From assembly GCF_020616155.1 (NCBI RefSeq), contig NZ_CP085530.1, positions 3,310,501-3,374,500 of the forward strand: 64,000 nucleotides of DNA. The letters run 5' to 3'. A model generated the notes under the pieces. The model ran no database searches. It was not told where the DNA came from and saw only the letters and a program-made list of their open reading frames with translations. Both the position numbers and the translations under genes were made by a program. Each line of letters opens with the position of its first letter. The stretch's first letter is position 1. Below are positions 26,762 through 37,168 of the stretch, piece by piece. This DNA is from Vogesella sp. XCS3 (lineage in GTDB: Bacteria; Pseudomonadota; Gammaproteobacteria; Burkholderiales; Chromobacteriaceae).

Positions 26762-28999
26762 TTAGGCGCGGGCGCTGGCCAGGATCTGGTTCAGCGTGGC
26801 GCTTGGGCACATCACGGCGCGGGTTTTCTCTGCGTCCGGCAGGTAGTAGCCACCGATATCGGCTGGTTTGCCCTGTACGGCTTTCAGCTCGTCGATAATC
26901 TGCTGTTCCTGTGCGGCAAAGGCGGCCGCTACCGGGGCAAAGTGGGCTTGCAGCTCGGCGTCGTCGCTTTGTGCGGCCAACGCTTGTGCCCAGTACATGG
27001 CCAGGTAGAACTGGCTGCCACGGTTATCCAGCTCGCCGGTACGGCGCGACGGCGACTTGTCGTTGTCCAGCAGCTTGCCGGTGGCTTCGTCCAGGGTTTT
27101 TGCCAGGATCTTGGCCTTGGTGTTACCGGTCTTGATGCCCAGCTCTTCCAGGCTCACGGCCAGTGCCAGGAACTCGCCCAGGCTGTCCCAGCGCAGGTGG
27201 TTCTCTTCCAGCAGCTGTTGTACGTGTTTCGGGGCCGAACCGCCGGCACCGGTTTCGTACATGCCGCCACCGGCCATCAGCGGCACGATGGACAGCATCT
27301 TGGCGCTGGTGCCCAGTTCCATGATAGGGAACAGGTCGGTCAGGTAGTCACGCAGGATGTTGCCGGTAACCGAGATGGTGTCCAGGCCGCGGGCAACACG
27401 CTCCAGGGTGAAGCGCATGGCGCGTACCTGGGACATGATGTGGATTTCCAGACCGCAGGTGTCGTAATCCTTCAGGTACTTTTGTACCTTCTTGATCAGT
27501 TCGTTTTCGTGCGGGCGGTACGGGTCCAGCCAGAATACTGCCGGCATGCCGGAGTTGCGGGCGCGGGTCACAGCCAGTTTTACCCAGTCGCGGATCGGGG
27601 CGTCTTTGACCTGGCACATACGCCAGATGTCGCCTTGCTCCACATTTTGCGACAGCAGCACTTCGCCGGTAGCCAGGTCAACGATGTTGGCCACGCCATC
27701 CTGGGCGATTTCGAAGGTCTTGTCGTGCGAGCCGTATTCTTCCGCTTTCTGGGCCATCAGGCCCACGTTCGGTACGGTACCCATGGTGCGCGGGTCGAAG
27801 TTGCCGTGCCATTTGCAGAAGTTGATCATCTCCTGGTAAATGCGGGCAAAGGTGGATTCCGGCATCACGGCCTTGCAGTCGGCCGGCTTGCCGTCGGCCC
27901 CCCACATTTTGCCGCCGTTACGGATCATGGCTGGCATGGAGGCGTCCACGATCACGTCGTTTGGCGAGTGGAAGTTGGTAATGCCTTTGGCAGAGTCCAC
28001 CATTGCCAGGCGCGGGCGGTGTTCCTGGCAGGCGTGCAGGTCGCGCACGATTTCTTCGCGCTTGGAGGCCGGCAGCGTGGCGATTTTTTCGTACAGCGTG
28101 GCCATGCCGTTGTTCACGTTCACGCCCAGCTCTTCAAACAGCTTGCCGTGTTTTTCGAACGCGTCTTTGTAGTAGATCTTTACGCAGTGGCCAAACACGA
28201 TAGGGTGGGACACCTTCATCATGGTGGCTTTGACGTGCAGCGAGAACAGAATGCCGGCTTCGCGGCAGTCTTCCATTTCGCGCTCGTAGAATTCGCACAG
28301 CGCTTTCTTGCTCATGAACATGGAGTCGATGATCTCGCCGTCCAGCAGGGAAACCTTCGGCTTGAGCACGATGGTTTCGCCGCTGTGGGTCACCAGCTCC
28401 ATTTTCACGTCACGGGCGCGGTCCAGGGTCATGGACTTTTCGCCGTGATAGAAGTCACCGTGGTGCATGTGGGAAACGTGGGTCTGCGACGACTGTTTCC
28501 ACTCGCCCATGCTGTGCGGGTGCTTCTTGGCATAGTTTTTCACTGCCAGCGGGGCGCGGCGGTCGGAGTTGCCTTCGCGCAACACCGGGTTTACAGCGGA
28601 GCCGAGGCACTTGGCGTAGCGGGCCTTGATGGCCTTCTCTTCGTCAGTCGTCGGGTTTTCCGGGTAGTCAGGGATGGCATAACCCTTGGCTTGCAGTTCC
28701 TTGATGCAAGCCATCAGCTGCGATACCGATGCACTGATGTTCGGCAGCTTGATGATGTTGGTGTCCGGGTTCTGGGTCAGTTTGCCCAGCTCGGCCAGGG
28801 TATCCGGTACTTTTTGCTCGTCGGTCAGGTTTGCCGGGAACTCGGCCAGAACGCGGGCGGCTACCGAAATATCGGCAGTCTCTACGTTGATGCCGGCTGC
28901 GCCGGTAAAGGTACGTACGACCGGCAGGAAGGCGCTGGTAGCCAGCGCTGGAGCTTCGTCGGTCAGGGTGTAGATGATGGTCGGCTGTTCCGAAGGCAT
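26762..28999 (-). CDS. idh: NADP-dependent isocitrate dehydrogenase, monomeric type
   Basis: Monomeric IDH of 745 residues, same reaction as Icd but a different family (IDH type II). Seen: [56 protein letters not shown], the metal site [45 protein letters not shown], and [32 protein letters not shown] precedes the ATG at 28999; the frame stays open to 29278 but without a better start. It lacks the AceK phosphorylation segment, so flux through it should escape AceK control. A strong terminator follows. Confidence 0.96.
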   Translation of the reverse strand: MPSEQPTIIYTLTDEAPALATSAFLPVVRTFTGAAGINVETADISVAARVLAEFPANLTDEQKVPDTLAELGKLTQNPDTNIIKLPNISASVSQLMACIKELQAKGYAIPDYPENPTTDEEKAIKARYAKCLGSAVNPVLREGNSDRRAPLAVKNYAKKHPHSMGEWKQSSQTHVSHMHHGDFYHGEKSMTLDRARDVKMELVTHSGETIVLKPKVSLLDGEIIDSMFMSKKALCEFYEREMEDCREAGILFSLHVKATMMKVSHPIVFGHCVKIYYKDAFEKHGKLFEELGVNVNNGMATLYEKIATLPASKREEIVRDLHACQEHRPRLAMVDSAKGITNFHSPNDVIVDASMPAMIRNGGKMWGADGKPADCKAVMPESTFARIYQEMINFCKWHGNFDPRTMGTVPNVGLMAQKAEEYGSHDKTFEIAQDGVANIVDLATGEVLLSQNVEQGDIWRMCQVKDAPIRDWVKLAVTRARNSGMPAVFWLDPYRPHENELIKKVQKYLKDYDTCGLEIHIMSQVRAMRFTLERVARGLDTISVTGNILRDYLTDLFPIMELGTSAKMLSIVPLMAGGGMYETGAGGSAPKHVQQLLEENHLRWDSLGEFLALAVSLEELGIKTGNTKAKILAKTLDEATGKLLDNDKSPSRRTGELDNRGSQFYLAMYWAQALAAQSDDAELQAHFAPVAAAFAAQEQQIIDELKAVQGKPADIGGYYLPDAEKTRAVMCPSATLNQILASARA

Positions 29000-29399
29000 T
29001 ACTCTATCTCCATGATTATTTTTTGACGCCAGAACGATTGCGCGGGGCAGCTTTGGCACGGGGCAGCATCCCGCCTGTGCAAGTGAAAGGTATGGGAAAA
29101 CCTGCGGTACTGGCTGCCTGTCAGGGGAAGACAGGGGGCTAGGCGGAATGCAGGCTTTCGGGTGACTTTTCAAAAATGAATTATACCTCTCATTGCTGGC
29201 TCTGATTGTAGCGTATCCGAACTTTGCTGCGGGTTTGAATGTAAACACCTGTTCGAATCTGAATGACGTTGGCCGCATGGTGTACGGTTCAATAGGATTT
29301 CCATGCCGCGCTGCACAGCAAGCCCAGCGGTGCGGCGTGGCCGCTACCGGCCACGCTTGGTATCATCCGGCGCATATTTTCTTTACGCTTGGCTGCCCC
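29000..29399. other. Intergenic region between divergent idh and rluE
   Basis: No gene was recognised. On the minus strand TATAAT (29185-29180) is a good -10 box for idh, with no convincing -35, giving a leader of about 175 nucleotides. A repeat copy lies at 29269-29277. Nothing else structured was seen. Confidence 0.45.
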
Positions 29400-30077
29400 A
29401 TGTCCCAACTCATCCTGTTCAATAAGCCCTATGGCGTGATTTGCCAGTTTTCGCAGCACGAGCTGCACCCCACGCTAAAAGACCACATTGCCTTGCCCGG
29501 GGTATACCCGGCAGGCCGGCTGGATACCGATAGCGAGGGCCTGCTGCTACTGACGGGGGATGGCGAGCTGCAGCACCGCATCAGCGACCCGCGCTGGAAG
29601 CAGCCCAAGACCTACTGGGTACAGGTAGAAGGCCGGGTGACCGAGGCCCAGCTGCAGGCGCTGCGCGATGGGGTAGACCTGGGCGACTTTGTGACCCAGC
29701 CCGCGCAGGTGCGCCAGCTACCGGAGCCGCCCGCGCTATGGGAGCGCAAGCCACCGGTGCGTTTTCGCAAAACCGTACCCGATGGCTGGCTGGAAATCAT
29801 CATCAGCGAAGGCAAGAACCGCCAGGTACGGCGTATGACGGCCAAAGTTGGCCTGCCCACTTTGCGCCTGGTGCGTGTGGCGGTGGGGCCGTGGCGGCTG
29901 GATGGCTTGCAGCCGGGTGACATGCGCAGCCTGGAGGTGTCGCTTGCCGACCTGCCGCGAACGGGGCATGCTAAACCGGCTGCCAAAGCCCCCGCGCGCC
30001 ATACCGGCCGGCAGGCGCCGGCGCCAGAGACAGCACCGCCACGGGCGGCGCCGCGTTTTCGCTTTGCCAAAAAATAA
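29400..30077 (+). CDS. rluE: 23S rRNA pseudouridine synthase of the RluE/RsuA family
   Basis: Pseudouridine synthase, 225 residues. [15 protein letters not shown] opens the catalytic domain; [19 protein letters not shown] holds the catalytic aspartate; [33 protein letters not shown] is the conserved C-terminal part. No N-terminal S4 domain is present, which fits RluE (U2457 in E. coli). The last 30 residues are a basic Pro/Ala-rich tail. In E. coli rluE is next to icd; here it is next to idh, which supports the assignment. The start at 29400 is chosen because the upstream extension to 29193 has no family similarity. Confidence 0.88.
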   Translation: MSQLILFNKPYGVICQFSQHELHPTLKDHIALPGVYPAGRLDTDSEGLLLLTGDGELQHRISDPRWKQPKTYWVQVEGRVTEAQLQALRDGVDLGDFVTQPAQVRQLPEPPALWERKPPVRFRKTVPDGWLEIIISEGKNRQVRRMTAKVGLPTLRLVRVAVGPWRLDGLQPGDMRSLEVSLADLPRTGHAKPAAKAPARHTGRQAPAPETAPPRAAPRFRFAKK

Positions 30078-30157
30078 GCCATAGCGCACGCGCCGCCCTC
30101 TGCAGTCAAGACGAACGCCACCCGCCACGCGCTGGCGGGCCACGCAGGGGCCGCGCG

Positions 30158-31939
30158 ATGGAGATACCCGAGTACTACAACCCGGTGGCCAGGGATATCG
30201 CCCTGGCGCTGGTAGACGGCTTCAACCGGCACTACCGGCGCTTTCAGGCCACCAGCCGCCAGGCCAAGCGCCTGTTCGAGCTGGCCGACTGGCAAGGCGT
30301 GCAGCAGCTGGTACGCGAGCGCATCCAGTACTACGACGAACGCGTCAGCGAAACCGTGGTTCGGCTCAATACCGAGCTGCACGCGGCACTGCTGGACGAC
30401 GAAATCTGGCAGCAAGCCAAGCTGTATTTCATTGGCCTGCTGACCAACCACAAGCAGCCGGAGCTGGCGGAGACCTTCTTCAATTCGGTGTTTACCCGCA
30501 TCCTGCACCGCGACTATTTCAATAACGATTTCATCTTCATCCGGCCGGCAATTTCCACCGAGTACATCGAATCCGACCCGCCGTCTTACCGCAGCTATTA
30601 CCCGGGTAGCAGCAGCCTGCGCAGTGTGCTGCGCCGCATCGTGGCTGATTTTGGCTGGCAGCGCCCGTTTGCCAGCCTGGCGCGCGACCTGGCCAATGTG
30701 GTACGTGCAGTGCATGAACACTTTGCCGCACGTTGGCCGCAGGCCGAGGCCAGCTACCAGATTCAGGTACTTTCCAGCGCCTTTTACCGCAACAAGAGTG
30801 CCTACATTTTTGGCAAGGTGATTAACGGCAGCCAGATCTACCCCTTTGCCGTACCGGTACTGCAGGACGAGCAGGGGCGGTTGTACCTCGATACCGTGCT
30901 GCTGGAGCCGTGGCGCATTGGCGTGCTGTTCTCGTTCAGCCGCGCCTATTTCCTGGTAGACATGGACGTACCCTCGGCTTACGTACAGTTTTTGCGCAGC
31001 ATGCTGCCCACCAAAACCAAGGCCGAGCTGTACACCATGCTGGGCCTGCAAAAGCAGGGCAAGAACACCTTCTACCGCGACTTCATGCAGCATTTGCAGC
31101 ATTCGCGCGACCAGTTCACCGTGGCGCCGGGTATACGCGGCCTGGTGATGCTGGTGTTTACCCTGCCGTCTTACCCCTATGTATTCAAGCTGATCAAGGA
31201 TGTGTTTGGCGGGCCCAAGGACATGGACCGCGCCACGGTAAAGCGCAAATACCAGCTGGTAAAGCGCCACGACAGGGTTGGCCGCATGGCGGACACGCTG
31301 GAGTTTTCCAATGTAGCTTTCCCCAAAGCGCGCTTTACGCCGGCCTTGCTGGCCGAGCTGCGCAGCCAGGCGCAGCTGTCTATTGAAGAGAGCGACGACA
31401 CCATCGTGATTCGCCACGTTTATATTGAAAGGCGCATGAAGCCGCTGAACATGTACCTGATGAGTTGTACGCCAGAAGAGAAAGAGCGGGTAATCCGCGA
31501 ATACGGTGACGCCATCAAGGACCTGGCGGCGGCCAATATTTTCCCGGGTGACATGTTGTTCAAAAACTTTGGTGTGACGCGTTACGGCCGGGTGATCTTT
31601 TATGATTATGACGAAATTGAATACATGACTGATTGCAACTTCCGTCGCATTCCGCCAGCGCCAAACCCCGAGATGGAGCTGTCAGGCGAGGTGTGGTACC
31701 CGGTAGCGCACGGTGATGTGTTTCCGGAAGAATTTGCCACCTTCCTGCTGGGTGACCCGCAGATCCGCCGCATTTTTCTGGCTTACCACAGCGACTTGCT
31801 GGACGTACGCTTCTGGCAGTACAAGCAGCAGCGTATCCGTGATGGCTTTATCGAAGATTTTTACCCGTATCCTGTCGAAATGCGTTTCTGCCAGCGTTAT
31901 CCGGCCACAGTCGCCACCGCTGGCCTGGCCGCCCCATAA
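30158..31939 (+). CDS. aceK: Isocitrate dehydrogenase kinase/phosphatase
   Basis: Bifunctional enzyme of 593 residues that phosphorylates and dephosphorylates Icd to divert isocitrate into the glyoxylate bypass. Seen: an N-terminal regulatory part with [15 protein letters not shown], then the kinase domain [104 protein letters not shown] (long conserved catalytic stretch). It is not next to aceBA but to rluE and both IDH genes. AGGGG lies upstream of the ATG. Confidence 0.96.
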   Translation: MEIPEYYNPVARDIALALVDGFNRHYRRFQATSRQAKRLFELADWQGVQQLVRERIQYYDERVSETVVRLNTELHAALLDDEIWQQAKLYFIGLLTNHKQPELAETFFNSVFTRILHRDYFNNDFIFIRPAISTEYIESDPPSYRSYYPGSSSLRSVLRRIVADFGWQRPFASLARDLANVVRAVHEHFAARWPQAEASYQIQVLSSAFYRNKSAYIFGKVINGSQIYPFAVPVLQDEQGRLYLDTVLLEPWRIGVLFSFSRAYFLVDMDVPSAYVQFLRSMLPTKTKAELYTMLGLQKQGKNTFYRDFMQHLQHSRDQFTVAPGIRGLVMLVFTLPSYPYVFKLIKDVFGGPKDMDRATVKRKYQLVKRHDRVGRMADTLEFSNVAFPKARFTPALLAELRSQAQLSIEESDDTIVIRHVYIERRMKPLNMYLMSCTPEEKERVIREYGDAIKDLAAANIFPGDMLFKNFGVTRYGRVIFYDYDEIEYMTDCNFRRIPPAPNPEMELSGEVWYPVAHGDVFPEEFATFLLGDPQIRRIFLAYHSDLLDVRFWQYKQQRIRDGFIEDFYPYPVEMRFCQRYPATVATAGLAAP

Positions 31940-31944
31940 GACAA

Positions 31945-31971
31945 AGCCCCTTCCACTGTGTGGAAGGGGCT
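31945..31971 (+). terminator. Hairpin after aceK
   Basis: AGCCCCTTCCAC (31945-31956) and its perfect complement (31960-31971), loop TGT. No clear T tract. Confidence 0.6.
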
Positions 31972-32001
31972 GCGTACAAATAAGGTGGCTACGCTACGGG
32001 T

Positions 32002-32430
32002 TTACTCGCCGCAACGATGGCTATCAAAGTAGGCTACAGGCCCGGCGCTGGTGAGCCCTACGTGGAAGCAGCTGTCCTCCGGGAAAACATCGCCGGCGTT
32101 TTCTGCTGCACGTACCAGCTCGAACAGTACTTCTACTTCTTTGAAGTACTTGGCGATGCGGTCGTTACCTTCCAGCCAGCCCAGAATGGCTTCCCGCTGC
32201 GGGTGCTCGTTTTCCAGTGTCAGCGCGCAATGATTGCAGCTGACAAAACTGATGGCCGGTGGAATGGCGATGCCTAGCGGTGCCAGCTCGCTACGTACCA
32301 GGCTGGCAAACTGCGACAGTTCCTTGCTGGCACGCTCGCGAATGCCGGATAGCGGCAGTGCCTCGCCACCATTAGCCGAACCAAACAGACGAGCCAGGGC
32401 GGACGAGACGGCAGTACCTTCTGCATACAT
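32002..32430 (-). CDS. Hypothetical protein, 142 residues
   Basis: Not recognised. Starts at ATG 32430 with AAGGAG about 12 bases upstream. The protein is soluble and moderately acidic, has no signal peptide or membrane segment, and looks like a helical N-terminal half (ALARLFGS, RERASKELSQFASLVRSELAPLG) followed by SFVSCNHCALTLENEHP, a paired-cysteine segment that could bind metal or form a disulfide, and a C-terminal FHVGLTSAGPVAYFDSHRCGE. It stands alone between aceK and mutS. Codon use is like the surrounding core genes, so it is probably a real lineage-specific gene. Confidence 0.7.
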   Translation of the reverse strand: MYAEGTAVSSALARLFGSANGGEALPLSGIRERASKELSQFASLVRSELAPLGIAIPPAISFVSCNHCALTLENEHPQREAILGWLEGNDRIAKYFKEVEVLFELVRAAENAGDVFPEDSCFHVGLTSAGPVAYFDSHRCGE

Positions 32431-32500
32431 AGTGCTTATATCTCCTTGTCGTTGGTGGTATTAAATCCATTGTAGGAAACATTGTGCAGATTACCTGAAT

Positions 32501-35044
32501 TTATTTTGCCATTTTTTTCAGGGTATACAGCAGCTCCAGCGCCTGGCGTGGCGTGAGGTCATCCACGTCGGTATCAGCCAGTAGTTCTACTGCCGGGTGT
32601 GGCTCCGGCTCGTGCTGGATGACGACCGGTGTGCTGAACAGGTCGGGCTGCGCGCGGGCGGCCGACTCGTTTTCCAGCTCGGTCAGATAGCGGCGCGCCT
32701 CGCGGATCACCTTCGGTGGGACGCCCGCTAGTTGCGCCACCGCCAGGCCGTAGCTCTGGCTGGCCGGGCCGTCTTCCACGTGGTGCAGGAAGACGATGCG
32801 GTCTTTGTGCTCCACCGCCGACAGATGCACGTTGGCTACGCTGTTGTACTCGCTCGCCAGGCTGGTGAGCTCGAAGTAATGCGTGGCAAACAACGTGTAG
32901 GCGCGGCTTTTTTCGATCAGCGCGCGGGCGATGGCCCAGGCCAGCGCCAGGCCATCAAAGGTAGACGTACCGCGGCCAACCTCGTCCATCAGCACCAGCG
33001 ATTTGTCGGTGGCGTTGTTCAGGATGTTGGCGGTTTCGGTCATTTCCACCATGAAGGTCGAGCGGCCGCCGGCCAGGTCGTCGCTGGCACCGATACGCGT
33101 AAAAATGCGGTCGATCTGGCCCAGCACGGCGCGCTCGGCCGGCACAAAACTGCCGATATGCGCCAGTAGGGTAATCAGTGCGTTCTGGCGCATATAGGTG
33201 GATTTACCGCCCATGTTCGGGCCGGTAATCAGCAATAGCTTGCGCTCTGCGGCCAACCTGGTGTCGTTGGCGATAAAGCGTTCTACCTCCGCCTCGACTA
33301 CCGGATGGCGGCCGCCGATGATTTCCAGCCGTGTCTCGTTGACGAATAGCGGCTGCACGTAGTGATTGGTTTGCGCACGTTCGGCAAAGGCGGCCAGCAC
33401 GTCCAGCCCGGCCACGGCTTGCGCCATCAGCTTGAGCTCGCTGATATGGGGTGCCAGCTGGTCCAGTACCGCTTCGTACAGCTGCTTTTCCAGCGCCAGC
33501 GACTTGTCCTGCGCCGACAGCGCCTTGTCTTCGAAGGTTTTCAGCTCGGGCGTAATGTAGCGTTCGGCGTTTTTCAGCGTCTGGCGGCGGCGATAGTCGT
33601 CCGGCACCTTGTCCGATTGTGCTTTCGATACCTCGATGTAGAAACCGTGCACGCGGTTGAACTCTACCTTCAGCGTGCTGATGCCGGTGCGCTCTTTCTC
33701 GCGCAGCTCCAGCGCCAGCAGGAAGTCGCCGCAGTCGGTCTGGATGGCGCGCAGCTCGTCCAGGTCAGCGTGGTAGCCGTGGTTGATCACGCCGCCGTCG
33801 CGCAGGAAGGCGGCGGGCTCCGGCAGGATGGCGGTGGCCAGCAGGCTTTCTACCGGGGAGTCGGCTGGCAGCAGCTGTACCAGCTCGGCCAGCAGCGGCG
33901 CGTCCAGTGTGGCGGCGATGGTTTTGACACCGGCCAGTGCGCGCAGCGAGTCGCGCAGCGCGGCCAGGTCGCGCGGGCGTGCGGTGCGCAGTGCCACGCG
34001 GGCGGTAATACGCTCGATATCGGCTACTTCGCGCAGCTGGGTGTGAATATCCTGGTGTGCGGCCAACAGCGCGCGCACGGCCTGTTGGCGGCGCAGCAGC
34101 TTGTCGTGGCGGCGGATCGGGTGGTGCAGCCAGTGGCGCAGCATGCGGCTACCCATGCTGGTGGCGCAGGTGTCCAGCAGCGAGGCCAGCGTGGGCGAGG
34201 CTTCGCCGCGGATGGTTTCGGTCAGCTCCAGGTTGCGGCGCGTGGCAGCGTCCATGCGGATCAGCTCGCCCGGCTCTTCTACCGACAGTTGGGCAATGTG
34301 CGCCGGGTTCACGCCCTGGGTGGATTTCACGTATTCCAGCAGCGCACCGGCGGCGCCTACCGCTATCGGCAGCGTGTCGGCGCCAAAGCCGGCCAGGTCG
34401 CGGGTGCCGAAGTGGCGGGTCAGCGCCAGCGTGGACGATTCGGTATCGAACTGCCACGGCGGCAGTTTCTTTTTCGGGGTGCCGATGCTGTCAAATACCG
34501 CCAGGCCGGTGTCGTCGGCCAGCAGCAGCTCGGCCGGTTTCAGGCGTTCCAGCTCGCTGTGCAGCTCTTCCACGCCGGTTTGCATCACCTTGAATTCACC
34601 ACTGGCCAGCGATAGCCAGGCCAAGCCCAGCGTGCCCTTGTGCATATTCACGGCCAGCACCAGGTTGTCGCGTTTGTCGTCCAGCAGCGCGGCGTCGGTG
34701 AGCGTACCGGGGGTAACAATGCGCACCACCTTGCGCTCTACCGGGCCCTTGCTGGTAGCCGGGTCGCCGATCTGTTCGGCAATGGCCACCGATTCGCCCA
34801 GTTTCACCAGCCGCGCCAGATAGCCTTCGGCGGCGTGGTAGGGGATGCCGGCCATTTTGACAGGTTGGCCGCCGCTGGCACCGCGGGCTGTAAGGGTGAT
34901 GTCCAGCAGGCGGGCGGCTTTTTCTGCGTCGTCGTAGAACAGCTCGTAGAAGTCACCCATGCGGTAAAACAGCAGCTTGTCGGCGTGGTCCCGCTTGAGG
35001 GCCAGGTATTGCTGCATCATGGGCGTGTGCTGAGGCGTGGTCAT
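32501..35044 (-). CDS. mutS: DNA mismatch repair protein MutS
   Basis: Mismatch-recognition ATPase of 847 residues. N-terminal mismatch-binding domain with the Phe-X-Glu wedge in [11 protein letters not shown]; connector, core and clamp domains; C-terminal ATPase with Walker [29 protein letters not shown] (Walker B) and ATHYFELT. The C-terminal end includes [14 protein letters not shown], the tetramerisation helix. The ATG at 35044 ([14 protein letters not shown]) is chosen over an 11-residue longer form because the homologous start falls there. A repeat copy lies just upstream at 35068-35076. Confidence 0.96.
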   Translation of the reverse strand: MTTPQHTPMMQQYLALKRDHADKLLFYRMGDFYELFYDDAEKAARLLDITLTARGASGGQPVKMAGIPYHAAEGYLARLVKLGESVAIAEQIGDPATSKGPVERKVVRIVTPGTLTDAALLDDKRDNLVLAVNMHKGTLGLAWLSLASGEFKVMQTGVEELHSELERLKPAELLLADDTGLAVFDSIGTPKKKLPPWQFDTESSTLALTRHFGTRDLAGFGADTLPIAVGAAGALLEYVKSTQGVNPAHIAQLSVEEPGELIRMDAATRRNLELTETIRGEASPTLASLLDTCATSMGSRMLRHWLHHPIRRHDKLLRRQQAVRALLAAHQDIHTQLREVADIERITARVALRTARPRDLAALRDSLRALAGVKTIAATLDAPLLAELVQLLPADSPVESLLATAILPEPAAFLRDGGVINHGYHADLDELRAIQTDCGDFLLALELREKERTGISTLKVEFNRVHGFYIEVSKAQSDKVPDDYRRRQTLKNAERYITPELKTFEDKALSAQDKSLALEKQLYEAVLDQLAPHISELKLMAQAVAGLDVLAAFAERAQTNHYVQPLFVNETRLEIIGGRHPVVEAEVERFIANDTRLAAERKLLLITGPNMGGKSTYMRQNALITLLAHIGSFVPAERAVLGQIDRIFTRIGASDDLAGGRSTFMVEMTETANILNNATDKSLVLMDEVGRGTSTFDGLALAWAIARALIEKSRAYTLFATHYFELTSLASEYNSVANVHLSAVEHKDRIVFLHHVEDGPASQSYGLAVAQLAGVPPKVIREARRYLTELENESAARAQPDLFSTPVVIQHEPEPHPAVELLADTDVDDLTPRQALELLYTLKKMAK

Positions 35045-35084
35045 CGATCGTTCCGTACTGAAAAAGGTTGGCCGCAAAAGGCAA

Positions 35085-35103
35085 CGCCCCGTCTGGCGGG
35101 GCG
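35085..35103 (-). terminator. Terminator of the GGDEF gene
   Basis: CGCCCCG (35085-35091), loop TCTGG, CGGGGCG (35097-35103); TTGCCTTTT follows on the minus strand. Moderate quality. Confidence 0.5.
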
Positions 35104-35137
35104 CGGCAAGCTATTTTACGGGATGCGCGCTAGCGCG

Positions 35138-36991
35138 TCACGGCGGCAGCATCACCATGCGGTTGCGGCCCTGGTGCTTGGCCTGGTACAGCGCCATATC
35201 GGCACGCGCCAGCAGGCTGCGGCTATCGTCGCCAGGCTCCAGCAGCGTCAGGCCGATAGACGCGGTAAGGGCGATGCTATGCCCGCCAAATTGCAGAGGT
35301 TGCTGTGCGATGGTATCCAGCAAGTGCTGGCTGTAGCGTTGTGCCGCTTGCGCGGTAGTGCCCGGTAGCAGTATGCAAAACTCTTCGCCCCCCAGGCGGC
35401 CGGCACAGTCATGCGGGCCCAGCTGCTGGCGCAACTGGCTGGCAATATGGGTGAGGGTGGCATCGCCGCAGGCATGGCCGTAGCTGTCATTTACCTGTTT
35501 GAAGTGGTCCAGGTCCAGCATCAGCAAGGCCAGGCCAGGGCGGGATGGGCTGGCCAGCAGCGCGTCCAGCTGGCCCAGCAGGGTGGGGCGGTTGTGCAGG
35601 CCGGTGAGCGAGTCGATGGTGGCCTGCTCGCGTAGCTGGCGTTCTTGCTGTTTGCGCAGGCTGATATCGCGTGCCGAGCCCCAGATCACCGGCTGGCCAT
35701 CCAGTATCAGCCGGCGTACGCACACTTCCACCTCGATGATGTCGCCATTTTTGGTGCGGTTATAGCTGTCGAAGGTCTCGCCTTGTTCGCTGGTGTGCTG
35801 CAATTGCTCGCGTAGTTCTGCTTCGTCGCGGTGAGCCACCAGGTCCCACAGCCGTAATTGCCGCAGCTCGGCCTGGCTATAACCCAGCAGTTTGCACAGC
35901 GAATCGCTGGCCTCCAGCAGTCGCCCTTCCATATCGATGATGGACAGCGCGTCGGCGGCGTTCTGCAAGATGGCCTGATACCACTGGGTACGGCTATCCA
36001 GTGCCTGGCGGTTGGCGTCGTTTTCCATCAGCACGGCCAGCAGGCGGGCGGTGTCTTCAATGACGGTAATGGCTTCCAGCGTGGGCGCGCTAGGGGCGTG
36101 GTGGTAGACGGCAAAAGTGCCGTGCACCTTGCCCTTGCTGTCGATGATGGGTTCGGACCAGCAGCTGCCCAGCGCAAACTGGCGTGCCAGTTCGCGGTAG
36201 GGTGCCCAGTTAGGGTGTTGCTGCAGATCTTCGGCTACCAGCCGTTTGCGGTGCCACGCCGCCGCCCCGCAGCTGCCCACCATGGGGCCGATGGCCAGGC
36301 CGTCTATCAAGGCGGTATAGGCTTGCGGTAATGATGGGCCCACCAGCGGGCGCAGGCATTGCGTATCGTCTACCTGCAGGATGGAACACAGCCAGCCAGG
36401 CAAGGCTTGCTCGATGTGCAGTACGACGTCGCCCAGCAGCGTGGGCAGCGGCTTGCCCTGAATGTACTGGCGCAGAAAGTGCGAATGCAGGGCATCCCAG
36501 CTGGCGCGCGAGCTGCTGATGCGCTCGTGTTCCAGCCTTTGCAGCTCGGCGGCGGCGCGGGTAGCGAAGGGGGCGATATCTTGTAGCAGCGTATCGGGCA
36601 GTACGTTTGCCCGCTCGTCAAACAGCGCCAGGTGCCCCATGCAATGGCCGTGTTTATCCAGCAAGGGCCAGCCGGCAAAGCTCTGCCAGGCCGTGTCTTG
36701 CTCGGCTGCAAAGTGCCGGTTCACCCCGCTATGGTGCACGACAGCCTGCTGCTGCAGGATCACCTGCTCGCATGGCGTGCCTGCCAGCGCATAGCGGCCA
36801 GGGTGGGCGCTAGTGTTGGCGATAATGACTTCGACATGCCGAACGGGCAGCGTCAGTTGCTGGCTGATAAAAACCAGTTGTGCACCGCTGTGCCGGGCCA
36901 GGCTGTTTACCAGCTGTTGCAGGTAATCCTTGCCCAGTGCAGCTGCGGTGTCGTCTAGCAGTGCATGGCGCAGAGAGGGGGCTGTGGGCAT
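35138..36991 (-). CDS. Diguanylate cyclase with GAF, GAF-like and PAS sensory domains
   Basis: Cytoplasmic 617-residue signalling protein with no membrane segments. Two GAF-like sensor regions (about 20-160 and 180-330, the second with MVGSCGAAAWHRKRLV and ALGSCWSEPI), a PAS domain (about 340-450, ILQNAADALSIIDMEGRLLEASDSLCKLLGYS) with PAC (VIWGSARDISLRKQQERQ), then a GGDEF domain from about 455 (DSLTGLHNRP, DLDHFKQVNDSYGHACGD, GRLGGEEF). GGEEF indicates an active c-di-GMP synthase. The inhibitory RxxD site upstream reads GPHD, so product inhibition may be absent. The ligand is unknown. Confidence 0.9.
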   Translation of the reverse strand: MPTAPSLRHALLDDTAAALGKDYLQQLVNSLARHSGAQLVFISQQLTLPVRHVEVIIANTSAHPGRYALAGTPCEQVILQQQAVVHHSGVNRHFAAEQDTAWQSFAGWPLLDKHGHCMGHLALFDERANVLPDTLLQDIAPFATRAAAELQRLEHERISSSRASWDALHSHFLRQYIQGKPLPTLLGDVVLHIEQALPGWLCSILQVDDTQCLRPLVGPSLPQAYTALIDGLAIGPMVGSCGAAAWHRKRLVAEDLQQHPNWAPYRELARQFALGSCWSEPIIDSKGKVHGTFAVYHHAPSAPTLEAITVIEDTARLLAVLMENDANRQALDSRTQWYQAILQNAADALSIIDMEGRLLEASDSLCKLLGYSQAELRQLRLWDLVAHRDEAELREQLQHTSEQGETFDSYNRTKNGDIIEVEVCVRRLILDGQPVIWGSARDISLRKQQERQLREQATIDSLTGLHNRPTLLGQLDALLASPSRPGLALLMLDLDHFKQVNDSYGHACGDATLTHIASQLRQQLGPHDCAGRLGGEEFCILLPGTTAQAAQRYSQHLLDTIAQQPLQFGGHSIALTASIGLTLLEPGDDSRSLLARADMALYQAKHQGRNRMVMLPP

Positions 36992-37090
36992 GAGGGAAAT
37001 CAGTAGTGTCGATACTTATGAGTATCGTCCAACTGCAATCATTTGATAAAGCAACATTGTTTTCACGCGGGCTATCGTGTCAGGCGTGCA

Positions 37091-37149
37091 TTGACAAGGC
37101 CTATTTTCTGAAACTATGATCCATATCAAAGTTTCAGAAAGTACTGAAA
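37091..37149 (+). promoter_or_regulatory. Promoter and dyad operator of the gbsR-like-cydAB operon
   Basis: TTGACA (37091-37096), 18-base spacer, TATGAT (37115-37120). An 11-bp perfect inverted repeat, TTTCTGAAACT (37105-37115) and AGTTTCAGAAA (37130-37140), overlaps the -10 box and start site. A third half-site CTGAAA follows at 37144-37149. A repressor bound there would block the promoter; the first gene of the operon encodes a likely candidate. Confidence 0.65.
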
Positions 37150-37168
37150 ATTCAAAAAGGCCACACAC

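Noticed and set aside
26609..29026. An 805-codon open frame on the plus strand opposite idh.
   Set aside because: Antisense shadow of a clearly conserved gene in high-GC DNA; its product has no domain and unnatural composition.
33362..34615. A 417-codon frame opposite mutS, and a similar 601-codon frame (29612-31417) opposite rluE and aceK.
   Set aside because: Shadows of conserved genes; rich in Gln, Arg and His from reversed Ala/Leu codons, no start signals.
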